Of a DNA stretch of 64,000 nt, positions 48,972 through 62,245 are shown piece by piece. The notes beneath the pieces are model-generated. The model was not told where the DNA came from, did not search any database, and worked only from the letters and a program-made list of their open reading frames with translations. Numbering within the stretch: position 1 is the first letter of the stretch; every line of letters starts with the position of its first letter. Where the stretch lies: NCBI RefSeq assembly GCF_932526225.1, contig NC_064047.1:4277501-4341500 (forward strand), in the 5' to 3' direction. This stretch comes from Nematostella vectensis. Its lineage: Eukaryota > Cnidaria > Anthozoa > Actiniaria > Edwardsiidae. A program made the translations under genes and the position numbers.

Positions 48972-51921
48972 GCTGCTGCTATCATCACTATTATTGTCAT
49001 CAAACATACCTACAACTACATCACTATTATCATGATCCTCAAAAATTATCATCGTCATCACGAAAATATACAAATATTATTGGTTTATGTATTACTACTA
49101 TCATTGCTATCTATCAGTGTCACCCAAAACATCGTTGCCATCTCCATTTTTGTATCTGCTGTGGCTTCTAACCATGATCTTGTTTTCGTATTTTTTCAGG
49201 CGCATGTTCCCTCACATAATCCCGCTGTATATACAGTGCCTTTCCTCTATAATTTGTAAGTATGTCTTTGTCCTATAGATGTGTAGGGTGGGAGACAGGT
49301 GCCTTTTATAGAGGGATAAGGCATATCTGGGTGATGTCTAAAGGGGTGCAATGTAAGAGAGGCATATTGAGGGTAAAGGTGCATTAAAAAGGTTCTTTTA
49401 ATAAAAGGTATTTTATTGGTCTGTAAGAAAGGGTTGTTATATCTTATAGCTGTATTTTGTAGCTTTTGTGATCGTTGTTGGTAATGGTATGGGTCAAGAG
49501 AAGTCATTTTGCACGGATGAGTTCTATCCAGTTCCTGAAAAGCGCCAGACTTCTTTCTGCACAGCCCAGGGCCTCATCATACAGTACCTGTCCAATGTTC
49601 TTGCTCTTTGGTTCGTTGTCTACAGTTTCACTTTGTTAAAGGTATGCCTATTCTACCCACCCCTCCCCCACTACACAAGATACCTCACCTACCCACCCCT
49701 CCCAACTACACAAGATGCCTCACCTAACCACCCCTTCCCCACTACACAAGATACATCACCTAACCACTCCTCCCCCACTACACAAGATACCTCACCTACC
49801 CACCCCTCCCCACTACACAAGATACCTCACTTAACCACCCCTCCCCACTACACAAGATACTTCACCTAACCACCCCTTCCCCACTACACAAGATACTTCA
49901 CTTACCCACCCCTCCCCCACTACACAAGATACTTCACCTAACCACCCCTCCCCCACTACACAAGATACTTCACTTACCCAATCCTCCCCCACTACACAAG
50001 ATACCTCACCTAACCACCCCTCCCCACTACAAAAGATACCTCACCTACCCACCCCTCCCCCACAACACAAGATGCCTTACAACCTACCTAACCACCCTAA
50101 AAAAGCCCTGAATTTCCTTAACAGTTTATTTGTTTCTCTTCAAATGGTTTGAAGTTATGTATGAACCATGTTCCAGAAAGAATACCTTTTTCCTTGTTAA
50201 ATAAATGTTAAATTGCTTGATATTTTCAGATGATCAACTCAAATACCATCAACCCACGTCAAAACACACAAACACCCCACCTTTTGTACTCTGCAATTTG
50301 CTGGCTTCTTCCTATCATTTCTGTTGCCATGGTTTTGAGCAAGGACAAGTATGCTCCGTTTATTATGCGCATTTGTGCACCAAGTAATAGCAAGTATGCC
50401 TACTTCACCAACAGTGCCATCACCCAGCTGGCGCAGGGCGTTGGCTGTACCTGTCTCTTCTTTGTTGTCTACAAGCTTTGTCAGGTAAAGCACTTATCAT
50501 GGCACAGTATAACCCAGATAAACTGGAAGGTGAAGTTATATACCATATTCGATCTGCAAACATATCATATTTAATTTCCCAGCTCTGTGAATAATATGTA
50601 CCAAAGTAACTACTGTATTTTAAGAAGTTTTTTTTATGCCAAAAAGTGTCAATGAATAGAGGGGGGGTGCAGGTTGCAGGGGGTCCACAAGCAAGAATGT
50701 AAGGGTAGGCAATTCCAGCTTTAAGTGCGAACTCTCGTTTTCGCGAGCATTGGCATAGTTTGTTCAACCAATCTAACACAGTAACCAATATGCCGTACAC
50801 ACATTTGTTTTAGCTTTAAAGGCCTATTTGCTCCCACGATGTAAGGTTTTGATGGTTGGAAATGCCTAGGTAGTGATGCATCATGGGTAGCATGAGACAC
50901 TCCCTTGAACAATATTCTTGGTGTTCCCAGATGCGCAACCTAGATGGGGTTGCCGGCATCCAGGCCCAAAGCAGACGCAAGAACATGGATAAGATTGCTA
51001 TCCGTCTGGTCTGCCTGATGTTTGCCTACGCTATGTGTGTCGCCCTGGTGTATATCCCGACATGTGTTCAACTGAGACATAAGAATCTGTTGCAGTTTTA
51101 TGTCAAAAAATATGTCGCTTGCCTGATGTTTGCTCAAAGTTCTGATTTTTGCCCTAAAGGTTAGCATTTGTTAACTTTGTTAGGCCAGGACCAGGGTGGA
51201 GAGGGAGCAGGGCTCTCATCCTTTTTGGTAAAGAGTGGTGCAACCAAGGGTCTGTAATTCTGATTCTGTTAAGGACAACATATATCTAAAATAAAATACC
51301 CTGTTTAGAAAAAAAATCATACCCTGTCTAGGACAAAGAACAAATGATTGCTAAAAACTTGAATTACCCCGTGAACCTAGAAGTCTTGTAATAAAATGGT
51401 TTCATGAGATTGTACTTTGCAATTCATGTGAAAGAAAAATAATTAAATTAGGACCTCTTGTTCAGGGCAGCACTTGCTCTGTATAGTGAATAAAGGAGAG
51501 TACCCGAGGGGCTGGGTTTACTGACGGAGGGTGAACAGGCATTTGACATTATTTAAGAAGAACAACATTTGCTGATTCTTCAGTAAGTTTGAGTTCCAAA
51601 CAAAAAGAGAAGCAATTTTTGATATTGGTTTTGCATGAAATTCGTTTTGAATCTCACTTGAACTAATTTCCGAACTTACAGACACAAAAGGTAAATAAAT
51701 AAGTTCTGGTTTCCTTTTTTTTTTCAGAATATGAACAGTTCACCTTTGCAGACACCTGGATAGCCTCCTATCTTAGCTCTGCCTTGTTTGCCATTTCAAC
51801 TGTAAGTTTCCTGGCATTTAACAAGCAGTCTCGTCATCTGTGGGCACACTGGTGGAATCTGATAGTTCTGTGTTGCTGTCCACCAGAACAGGAAATGATT
51901 GAGGTCCATAAGTCAGGCTAA
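47494..51921 (+). CDS. Frizzled-like seven-transmembrane receptor, copy A
   Basis: Seven exons join in phase to 449 aa: 47494-47729, 48639-48839, 49200-49255, 49463-49641, 50230-50484, 50931-51159, 51728-51921. A hydrophobic segment (39-64) near the N-terminus is followed by a short Cys-rich stretch (YPCNAPLI, CTLPCGW) and then seven hydrophobic helices: NISLVVSLLGFLFIFATW, the MFPHIIPLY region, GLIIQYLSNVLALWFVVYSF, LLYSAICWLLPIISVAMVL, the AITQLAQGVGCTCLFFVVYK region, LVCLMFAYAMCVALVY, and the last in exon 7. The Cys pair around the first extracellular loop (SFCTDEF, SFCTAQG) and the helix-3 layout fit the Frizzled/Smoothened (class F) family. The cysteine-rich ligand domain is missing and KTxxxW is not present after helix 7, so Wnt signalling cannot be assumed. 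The AATAAA signal overlaps the stop codon. Confidence 0.8.
48919..48970. repeat. (ATC)n microsatellite in receptor intron 2, copy A
   Basis: About 17 ATC units. The copy at 56662-56710 is one unit shorter. Histidine-rich and aspartate-rich frames across it are artefacts. Confidence 0.95.
49655..50095. repeat. 37-bp minisatellite in receptor intron 4, copy A
   Basis: Units made of ACCCCTCCCCCACTACACAA and GATACCTCACCTACCC, about eleven copies, start right after the splice donor at 49641. The same array, nearly identical, is at 57394-57832 in unit B. Confidence 0.92.
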
Positions 51922-54119
51922 TAAAAATATATGACTTGTGCGACAACAGGCACGTACAGGGGAGGGGGGGGGGGGGGGTGCGCACAAAAATAGGGTCATT
52001 TCTTATTAAGGAATCTTTAAATTCTTTGCTTTTTCCATATACCTATGACTGCACACTCCCCCTTGGCCAATCCTGGGAACGTGCCTGTAACAATGTTGTT
52101 TGAACTGTTGTTTTAAACAATGTTTTTAAGAATACAACTTTCCTAGCATTATTTGATACAGTAGAATAGAGCAGTATTGTTATTGTATGGTGGATTAAAA
52201 ATTAATCGTAATTCAAGTATATTTAATTCACTACTGAGCATAGCGGTCAACACAACTTGGACAAACATCTTGTTAAACTGGGTGAAATACAGTAAATATG
52301 TGAAAAAACCCAAGAGAGCCAATGCAGGTGTATACAGATGTTGTATGAACATTCTCACGATAATTAAGCTTTTAATGAGGTCCAAAATCTTGTGACACCT
52401 GCCTAAATCAGGTGAATCGAAAGCTATGACCGATATCATTATCTCATTTGCATGGATTTTATAGCCACTTTGAAACCATTATGCAAATTGCATAATTGCA
52501 TGGCGGACAGTCTCTTTTTAGCATCTCTGTCAACCCCCATTTTTTACCCTTAGCAAAATAAACTATGGGAAAGCATCTATTTTAATAAACAAGTTTTAGA
52601 AAGCTTTATTGCAATATTTGATTGAATTTTGAAAAAGAAAGTATTCAATATATTTCAATATTTCTCCATATAACTTGTTTTCCAATATTAAATGAAAACA
52701 ATATCAAAGGTTTTTCTGACTAACCTTAAGTAAGAACATTGTGAAATACAGAAACCCAATGGGGCTTAGTCCCTGGGAGAAAAAAACATTGAAGAGGAAA
52801 ATAATTTTTGTCTGCTCAATTTGTACTGTACATGGAATGCACACACAATCATATATTTTTTGCATGTTACTTGGGGAACAGTACAAATGTTTTTGTTATT
52901 GCAATGACAACCTACGATTCCAAGTAGGTATCATTTAATGAACAAAATAAGCCCACAAAACACAACAAGCTGCTGCCTCCACTAAGACTTGTTTTCAAAT
53001 TAGCCGTCAGCAAGGCAGCTTATACCACCATGCCAGAAACTATTGCTAGCACACAAAAACTTGTCTTGTCTACATGGTTATAGGTGGTCAAATAATTTTC
53101 AAATGTGCTATACAAGTTAACTGTACAAATTAATGAGCGGACATGCCTTTTCAACTACTAGTAATCAGTCTGTTTGAAAACCCTGACTAAAAACAGAACT
53201 GTATAAAAAAATTTTAACTAGAAGTTATAGAGATAATATTTAGAAATCAAATTTAACTAGATTTTTAGAGAACATATTTAGAAATAAAAGTGTTACAGCA
53301 AAGCAGACATTAAACTCTGTTTTATTGAGTAAGATATTATATTGAATGTATTTTAAAGAACAAACATGTTTTAGTACTAACTTTAATAACCGATAAACTC
53401 AATACAACTAAGGCCCAATTCATACATCGCACTCCTGCTATGCAGAATCTAATTGTCTATTTGCATCAACACAAAACCTTTTGTACCTTGGGTTAAATGT
53501 ATATTCTTCACCTTCAAGTGAAATTAAACATGTGAAGCTCGAGCCTCTAGTACTCAAGGTATGTAAACGAATGTATTATTTTGTTATTTAGCGGCTTAGA
53601 CAGGTGTTAACGTAGTTTTCCATAGGTTTCGTAAATTAGAGAAGTCGCCACAATAGTGTTAAAAGCCCTGCTGTCTTATAAAAGTCAAATTTCACCCCAT
53701 GTTCTGTGCGGCATTTTATGCATTTTCACATACTCCACAGGATGTGAGAATGGCAGAAATTGGTCAAACAATTGAATATGCATGGACTACCACTGTGTGG
53801 CCATCTTCATGGATTTAATCTATTTACATGAATATATATATATATATATTTCATTTGAAAATATATCCATCTAATAATCTCACTGCAAGCTATGCAATGG
53901 TGGATCTAGAATTTGTCGAACTGGTTCAATCTGCGATCTATGTATCTATATCTATATATCTTTATCTGCTCTTAAGCATACAATCATACAATCAAAAAGG
54001 GTGGCCCTATTGAGTAAACAGAACCAGCCCTTGATTCACCACTGCAAAAAGAACAAGTGGCCAGTCTTCTAAGTCTTGTCCTTGATGCTCACCTAAATCA
54101 GTGCCTGCTATGACATTTT
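51922..54119. other. intergenic region 3' of receptor copy A
   Basis: AT-rich DNA with no exon recognised. It corresponds to 59660-62245 in unit B, but with clearly more substitutions and indels than the receptor gene itself. The small TIR element at 51947-52087 is present. Confidence 0.65.
51947..52087. mobile_element. short TIR element, unexpanded copy
   Basis: It begins CAGGCACGTACAGG and ends GAACGTGCCTG (inverted). It contains the GTCATTTCTTATTAAGGAAT core once. Unit B has the same element with an internal tandem expansion (59685-60203). Confidence 0.75.
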
Positions 54120-54390
54120 CTAACACCCTCTTGGCTTGCCTACCTTCCACCAATCATTAGGGTAATGATATTTCTGCATTTCTACCTTGCCGTGTGGTAC
54201 ATGCATACTAAAGTTACCGAACTGTGATGTTGGCATTGGAACCTTCACAAGGCGTGCCGGGAACATATGAAAATGTCTGTAGTTGACGAAAAACAAGTAT
54301 GCCTCCCAGCCAGTCCTGTGCATCCATCCACTGTTGTAGAAATCACGGTAGATCATGATATCCCCTCTTGCTGTGTGCCGCGTAACACGG
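54120..54390 (-). pseudogene. truncated LicD/fukutin-like exon at duplication junction
   Basis: The last 270 bases of the LicD-like exon at 62246-62678 are repeated here (from VTRHTARGD to the stop at 54120), then cut at the duplication junction (54391), where sequence identical to 46652 onwards begins. The 5' part with the catalytic acidic motif is absent, so this copy cannot be functional. Confidence 0.92.
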
Positions 54391-55235
54391 TTACGTTTTT
54401 TTTTTAACTGCCATACATTTGGTAATCTGTCATTTTCTCTTTTATTTGTCATTCATTCCTGTTGACTTTCTGCGATTTTGTGATTACTTAAAAGTACTTT
54501 AAAACCAGCTTAAACGAGACGTTTAAAGCGTTTGTGAAACATGACATGGGGTTTGGCTGGCTGCTTTGAAGACTACTCTATATAAAAAGAAAAAGTGAAA
54601 GAAATGCGGCCACACTTCGTTGTAAGATGATAACCAAATACATTACATAGTGACAAGAAATGAATGTAAACGAACCATCAACTTCACACTCGTGAACGTC
54701 GGATGAGCACCACCCTCCCCCCCCCCCTTTTCCCCATCACTGCTGCCAATTCTCGTTCCCAGAGCTCCTCCGCTGTTGTGTGTCGACGGGAAGCATGACC
54801 AAGGAGCTCTGGGAACGAGAATGTGCTGTAGCCCTTTTCTATGGCGTGCTGTGATATTTCAAGGAACGCCTGGCTTATAGGAGCTGTTGGTGGACCCTGT
54901 TGGAATGTGATGCGTTCTTTCTTGAGAGATTTTCCACACCATATTTCCCTGTATGATTTCCTCAGTTGAATATCGACACTTTTTAAGGTGCAGTTTTGGT
55001 ATCTGGAATTTATTTTTTTATCAAGTTTTAATATAAAATCATTTTGTGTTTATTGTCACGACCTTGTTATTGGGCTTCCGCCCTAAGTTGATCTTTGAAC
55101 GCAATTGAAAACTCGTTAACGCAAATATCTTTCTAAGCAACGATTACTGTCAAACAACAAAGTCAAGAAAACAGTCAAGCTGCTTGTGTTATTTGAGGTA
55201 ACTTGGATCTTTTGATCAAGTAAGAGACGTTAATA

Positions 55236-56659
55236 ATGAGCATCCAAAACCAAGTGCAGTCAGACACCGAGACATCGCTAACATCTAACACTAGCGATCA
55301 TATTCACGACGAAGAGCCGCCAGCTATTATTGTAGGATTCAAGAACCCACTGCTTGCATCTGTTATAACTACTTTATGTCTGATTATCATCTGGGCCGTC
55401 GCTTTGCTGCCATTGTACTTTTACTTATCGCCTCTGCCTTCGCCCGCAGAAGGACCGGCCACGAATTCCAGGTAAGGTATCACAGAGGGCATCTTCCATA
55501 AACGTCCTCGACATAGTGTTTTCATTTCTCCTATTTGGACTTCTTTGATATCCCTTAAATGGCTGAAGAATACATCAGCTTGGTGGGCTAAATTTATATT
55601 GGGCTTTTACATACATATTACATATTTTATTTTCACACCTTCAGTACAGCAGTATAATGTTACAGATTTTGGGAAAAAAGGTTGCAGTTAATAGTTTTTT
55701 TTGTAAGGTGTCCAGGAGCTAAGTTAACACAAGGTTTTCTAGTTAGCTCCTGTTGGAGAATTGTAAGAACCTCTACCTGTACATCGGATTAAAAGAAAAT
55801 GTGTTGTAAAAAATAACAATTTTTGGTGAAGTGTAGTAGACGTAAATACCCTGAGGTGTAAAATATCTCAAGATCTTTAGAATGATATTTAGATTTAGGA
55901 TGTTGATTAAGTAAGTTTATATTAATCGTTTTTGTATAGTCAAGGTATAATTTGTCGAAATTTAGTCATACTTCTTAGGTGGTGAACACACACCCCTTTT
56001 ATAAAAAAAAGCAGACTTTCATTATATGAAACTTTGTATGTGTCATGGGCAAATCTAGAGGTTTGCTGATTGGCTCCCCCTATTCCAAGAGATTTTCCTT
56101 ACAAGTATAGATAATTATAATCCCTGGTAATTCAGAGAAGAATAATTCATACCCCTTTTTTCTTACATACCCTGCTTTGACCCCCCCCCCTCCCACAGCT
56201 AATCTTGGTGGTATGCCTGATGAATAGGGGTGAGTTTGTGTAAAGGAAACTAGAACACCTTGAATAGGATTTTCATGGATATTTAAATTTTTTGCTGGAG
56301 TTTCTTGAGTTATTTAGACTAGTATTGTGTCTGTAAAAAGGAATTATTATTATTACTAAAACTAGTCTCTTTTTTGTTCAGCAATTTGACTTTACCTCAC
56401 TATCCATGCAACGCGCCACTCATCTTGAATCCAGTAACACATTTGTGCACTCTGCCTTGTGGTTGGAGGATGTTCACGCCCCTGCAAGCCAAGGCTGGGA
56501 ACATCGTGGACAACATCTCCCTTGTTGTCAGTCTACTGGGATTTCTTTTTATCTTTGCAACATGGATGGCCATCAAGCAACTGTAAGTTGAAATTCTTTA
56601 TGGAATAGTAACAATGGTTTATTTTTTTGATGATAATGTTATCATCCTCAGCAGCAGTG

Positions 56660-56711
<52 letters not shown>

Positions 56712-59659
56712 GCTGCTGCTATCATCACTATTATTGTCATCAAACATACCTACAACTACATCACTATTATCATGATCCTCAAAAATTATCATCGTCATCA
56801 CGAAAATATACAAATATTATTGGTTTATGTATTACTACTATCATTGCTATCTATCAGTGTCACCCAAAACATCGTTGCCATCTCCATTTTGTATCTGCTG
56901 TGGCTTCTAACCATGATCTTGTTTTCGTATTTTTTCAGGCGCATGTTCCCTCACATAATCCCGCTGTATATACAGTGCCTTTCCTCTATAATTTGTAAGT
57001 ATGTCTTTGTCCTATAGATGTGTAGGGTGGGAGACAGGTGCCTTTTATAGAGGGATAAGGCATATCTGGGTGATGTCTAAAGGGGTGCAATGTAAGAGAG
57101 GCATATTGAGGGTAAAGGTGCATTAAAAAGGTTCTTTTAATAAAAGGTATTTTATTGGTCTGTAAGAAAGGGTTGTTATATCTTATAGCTGTATTTTGTA
57201 GCTTTTGTGATCGTTGTTGGTAATGGTATGGGTCAAGAGAAGTCATTTTGCACGGATGAGTTCTATCCAGTTCCTGAAAAGCGCCAGACTTCTTTCTGCA
57301 CAGCCCAGGGCCTCATCATACAGTACCTGTCCAATGTTCTTGCTCTTTGGTTCGTTGTCTACAGTTTCACTTTGTTAAAGGTATGCCTATTCTACCCACC
57401 CCTCCCCCACTACACAAGATACCTCACCTACCCACCCCTCCCAACTACACAAGATGCCTCACCTAACCACCCCTTCCCCACTACACAAGATACATCACCT
57501 AACCACTCCTCCCCCACTACACAAGATACCTCACCTACCCACCCCTCCCCACTACACAAGATACCTCACTTAACCACCCCTCCCCACTACACAAGATACT
57601 TCACCTAACCACCCCTTCCCCACTACACAAGATACTTCACTTACCCACCCCTCCCCCACTACACAAGATACTTCACCTAACCACCCCTCCCCCACTACAC
57701 AAGATACTTCACTTACCCAATCCTCCCCCACTACACAAGATACCTCACCTAACCACCCCTCCCCACTACAAAAGATACCTCACCTACCCACCCCTCCCCC
57801 ACAACACAAGATGCCTTACAACCTACCTAACCACCCTAAAAAAGCCCTGAATTTCCTTAACAGTTTATTTGTTTTCTTCAAATGGTTTGAAGTTATGTAT
57901 GAACCATGTTCCAGAAAGAATACCTTTTTCCTTGTTAAATAAATGTTAAATTGCTTGATATTTTCAGATGATCAACTCAAATACCATCAACCCACGTCAA
58001 AACACACAAACACCCCACCTTTTGTACTCTGCAATTTGCTGGCTTCTTCCTATCATTTCTGTTGCCATGGTTTTGAGCAAGGACAAGTATGCTCCGTTTA
58101 TTATGCGCATTTGTGCACCAAGTAATAGCAAGTATGCCTACTTCACCAACAGTGCCATCACCCAGCTGGCGCAGGGCGTTGGCTGTACCTGTCTCTTCTT
58201 TGTTGTCTACAAGCTTTGTCAGGTAAAGCACTTATCATGGCACAGTATAACCCAGATAAACTGGAAGGTGAAGTTATATACCATATTCGATCTGCAAACA
58301 TATCATATTTAATTTCCCAGCTCTGTGAATAATATGTACCAAAGTAACTACTGTATTTTAAGAAGTTTTTTTTATGCCAAAAAGTGTCAATGAATAGAGG
58401 GGGGGTGCAGGTTGCAGGGGGTCCACAAGCAAGAATGTAAGGGTAGGCCATTCCAGCTTTAAGTGCGAACTCTCGTTTTCGCGAGCATTGGCATAGTTTG
58501 TTCAACCAATCTAACACAGTAACCAATATGCCGTACACACATTTGTTTTAGCTTTAAAGGCCTATTTGCTCCCACGATGTAAGGTTTTGATGGTTGGAAA
58601 TGCCTAGGTAGTGATGCATCATGGGTAGCATGAGACACTCCCTTGAACAATATTCTTGGTGTTCCCAGATGTGCAACCTAGATGGGGTTGCCGGCATCCA
58701 GGCCCAAAGCAGACGCAAGAACATGGATAAGATTGCTATCCGTCTGGTCTGCCTGATGTTTGCCTACGCTATGTGTGTCGCCCTGGTGTATATCCCGACA
58801 TGTGTTCAACTGAGACATAAGAATCTGTTGCAGTTTTATGTCAAAAAATATGTCGCTTGCCTGATGTTTGCTCAAAGTTCTGATTTTTGCCCTAAAGGTT
58901 AGCATTTGTTAACTTTGTTAGGCCAGGACCAGGGTGGAGAGGGAGCAGGGCTCTCATCCTTTTTGGTAAAGAGTGGTGCAACCAAGGGTCTGTAATTCTG
59001 ATTCTGTTAAGGACAACATATATCTAAAATAAAATACCCTGTTTAGAAAAAAAATCATACCCTGTCTAGGACAAAGAACAAATGATTGCTAAAAACTTGA
59101 ATTACCCCGTGAACCTAGAAGTCTTGTAATAAAATGGTTTCATGAGATTGTACTTTGCAATTCATGTGAAAGAAAAATAATTAAATTAGGACCTCTTGTT
59201 CAGGGCAGCACTTGCTCTGTATAGTGAATAAAGGAGAGTACCCGAGGGGCTGGGTTTACTGACGGAGGGTGAACAGGCATTTGACATTATTTAAGAAGAA
59301 CAACATTTGCTGATTCTTCAGTAAGTTTGAGTTCCAAACAAAAAGAGAAGCAATTTTTGATATTGGTTTTGCATGAAATTCGTTTTGAATCTCACTTGAA
59401 CTAATTTCCGAACTTACAGACACAAAAGGTAAATAAATAAGTTCTGGTTTCCTTTTTTTTTTCAGAATATGAACAGTTCACCTTTGCAGACACCTGGATA
59501 GCCTCCTATCTTAGCTCTGCCTTGTTTGCCATTTCAACTGTAAGTTTCCTGGCATTTAACAAGCAGTCTCGTCATCTGTGGGCACACTGGTGGAATCTGA
59601 TAGTTCTGTGTTGCTGTCCACCAGAACAGGAAATGATTGAGGTCCATAAGTCAGGCTAA
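55236..59659 (+). CDS. Frizzled-like seven-transmembrane receptor, copy B
   Basis: Seven exons at the same structure as copy A: 55236-55471, 56382-56582, 56939-56994, 57202-57380, 57968-58222, 58669-58897, 59466-59659, giving 449 aa. The only coding difference found by eye is at the second codon of exon 6, Arg (CGC) in copy A and Cys (TGC) here. The 840-bp upstream region including the hairpin at 54749-54822 is the same, so both copies should be regulated alike. Function is as for copy A: a class F-like 7TM protein without a cysteine-rich ligand domain. Confidence 0.8.
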
Positions 59660-62245
59660 TAAAAATATATGACTTGTGCGACAACAGGCACGTGCAGGGG
59701 AGGGGGGGGGGGGTGCGCACAAAAATTGGGTCATTTCTTATTAAGGAATCTTTAAATACTATTCTTTTTCCATATGACACCTATGACTGCGCACCCCCCC
59801 CCCCCTCTTGGCGGCCAAAAAGTGGGTCATTTCTTATTAAGGAATCTTCAAATGCTATTATTTTTCCATATGACACCTATGACTGCGCACCCCCCCCCCC
59901 CCCCTTGGCGGCCAAAAAGTGGGTCATTTCTTATTAAGGAATCTTCAAATGCTATTATTTTTCCATATGACACCTATGACTGCGCACCCCCCCCCCCCTT
60001 GGCGGCCAAAAAGTGGGTCATTTCTTATTAAGGAATCTTCAAATGCTATTCTTTTTCCATATGACACCTATGACTGCGCACCCCCCCCCCCTTGGCGGCC
60101 AAAAAGTGGGTCATTTCTTATTAAGGAATCTTTAAATTCTTTGCTTTTTTCATGATACCTATGACTGCACACTCCCCCTTGGCCAATCCTGGGAACGTGC
60201 CTGTAACAATGTTGTTTAAACTGTTGTTTTAAACAATGTTTTTAAGAATACAACTTTCCTAGCATTATTTGATACAGTAGAATAGAGCAGTATTGTTATT
60301 GTATGGTGGATTAAAAATTAATCGTAATTCAAGTATATTTAATTCACTACTGGGCATAGCGGTCAACACAACTTGGACAAACATCTTGTTAAACTGGGTG
60401 AAATACAGTAAATATGTGAAAAAACCGAAGAGAGCCAATGCAGGTGTATACAGATGTTGTATGAACATTCTCACGATAATTAAACTTTTAATGAGGTCCA
60501 AAATCTTGTGACACCTGCCTAAATCAGGTGAATCGAAAGCTATGACTGATATCATTATCTCATTTGCATGGGCTTAATAGCCACTTTGAAACCATTATGC
60601 AAATTGCATAATTGCATGGCGGACAGTCTCTTTTTAGCATCTCTGTCAACCCCCATTTTTTACCCTTAGCAAAATAAACTATGGGAAAGCATCTATTTTA
60701 ATTAACAAGTTTTAGAAAGCTTTATTGCAATATTTGATTGAATTTTGAAAAAGAAAGTAAAAAAAAAAGACTTTGTATGATGGGTATTTCAATATTTCTC
60801 CATATAACTTGTTTTCCAATATTAAATGAAAACAATATCAAAGGTTTTTCTGACTAAGTAAGAACATTGTGAAATACAGAAACCCAATGGGGCTTAGTCC
60901 CTGGGAGAAAAAAACATTGAAGAGGAAAATAATTTTTGTCTGCTCAATAATTTTTACTGTACATAGAATGCACACACAATCATATATTTTTTGCATGTTC
61001 CTTGGGGAACAGTACAAATGTTTTTGTTATTGCAATGACAACCTACGATTCCAAGTAGGTATCATTTAATGAACAAAATAAGCCCACAAAACACAACAAG
61101 CTGCTGCCTCCACTAAGACTTGTTTTCAAATTAGCAGTCAGCTATACCACCGTGCCAGAAACCATTGCTAGCACACAAAAACCTGTCTTGGTGTCTACAT
61201 GGTTATAGGTGGTCTAATAATTTTCAAATGTGCTATACAAGTTAACTGTACAAATTAATGAGCGGACATGCCTTTTCAACTACTAGTAACCAGTCTGTTT
61301 GAAAACCCTGACTAAAAACAGAACTGTATAAAAAAAATTTAACTAGAAGTTATAGAGATAATATTTAGAAATCAAATTTAACTAGATTTTTAGAGAACAT
61401 ATTTAGAAATAAAAGTGTTACAGCAAAGCAGACATTAAACTCTGTTTTATTGAGTAAGATATTATATTGAATGTATTTTAAAGAACAAACATGTTTTAGT
61501 ACTAACTTTAATAACCGATAAACTCAATACAACTAAGGCCCGATTCATACATCGCACTCCTGCTATGCAGAATCTAATTGTCTATTTGCATCAACACAAA
61601 ACCTTTTGTACCTTGGGTTAAATGTATATTCTTCACCTTCAAGTGAAATTAAACATCTGAAGCTCGAGCCTCTAGTACTCAAGGTATGTAAACGAATGTA
61701 TTATTTTGTTATTTAGCGGCTTAGACAGGTGTTAACGTAGTTTTCCATAGGTTTCGTAAATTAGAGAAGTCGCCACAAGAGTGATAAAAGCCCTGCTGTC
61801 TTATAAAAGTCAAATTTCACCCCATGTTCTGTGCTGCATTTTATGCATTTTCACATACTCCACAGGATGTGAGAATGGCAGAAATTGGTCACACAATTGA
61901 ATATGCATGGGCTACCACTGTGTGGCCATCTTTATGGATTTAATCTATTTACATGAATATATATTATATATTTCATTTGAAAATATATCCATCTAATAAT
62001 CTCACTGCACGTAAGCTATGCAATGGTGGATCTAGAATTTGTCAAACTGGTTCAATCTGCGATCTATGTATCTATATCTATATATCTTTATCTGCTCTTA
62101 AGCATACAATCATACAATCGAAAAGGGTGGCCCTATTGAGTAAACAGAACCAGCCCTTGATTCACCACTGCAAAAAGAAAAAGTGGCCAGTCTTCTAAGT
62201 CTTGTCCTTGATGCCCGCCTAAATCAGTGCCTGCTATGACATTTT
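59660..62245. other. intergenic region between receptor copy B and LicD-like exon
   Basis: AT-rich, no exon recognised. It holds the expanded TIR element at 59685-60203. The remainder matches 52088-54119 with frequent substitutions and indels (for example around 60760, 60955 and 61140). Confidence 0.65.
59685..60203. mobile_element. short TIR element with internal tandem expansion
   Basis: The termini CAGGCACGTGCAGG and GAACGTGCCTG are as at 51947-52087. Inside, a unit of about 98 bp (CTTGGCGGCCAAAAAGTGGG, GTCATTTCTTATTAAGG, CATATGACACCTATGACTGC, then a C-run) is repeated about four times. The C-runs vary from 9 to 14. Confidence 0.85.

Larger units (their letters stand above)
46652..54391. 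repeat. tandem duplication unit A (7.74 kb)
   Basis: The unit matches 54394-62517 throughout in direct orientation, starting from CGTTTTTTTTTTAACTGCC and ending in GCGTAACACGG. The offset is a constant 7742 for the first 1.8 kb. It includes one complete Frizzled-like gene and the 3' part of the LicD-like exon. Confidence 0.97.

Noticed and set aside
48876-49171. Poly-His and poly-Asp frames
   Set aside because: They arise from the (ATC)n microsatellite on the two strands within a receptor intron.
49468-49869. 133-codon frame running through receptor exon 4
   Set aside because: Only the first part (to 49641) is the exon. The rest is the intron minisatellite after a good GTATGC donor.
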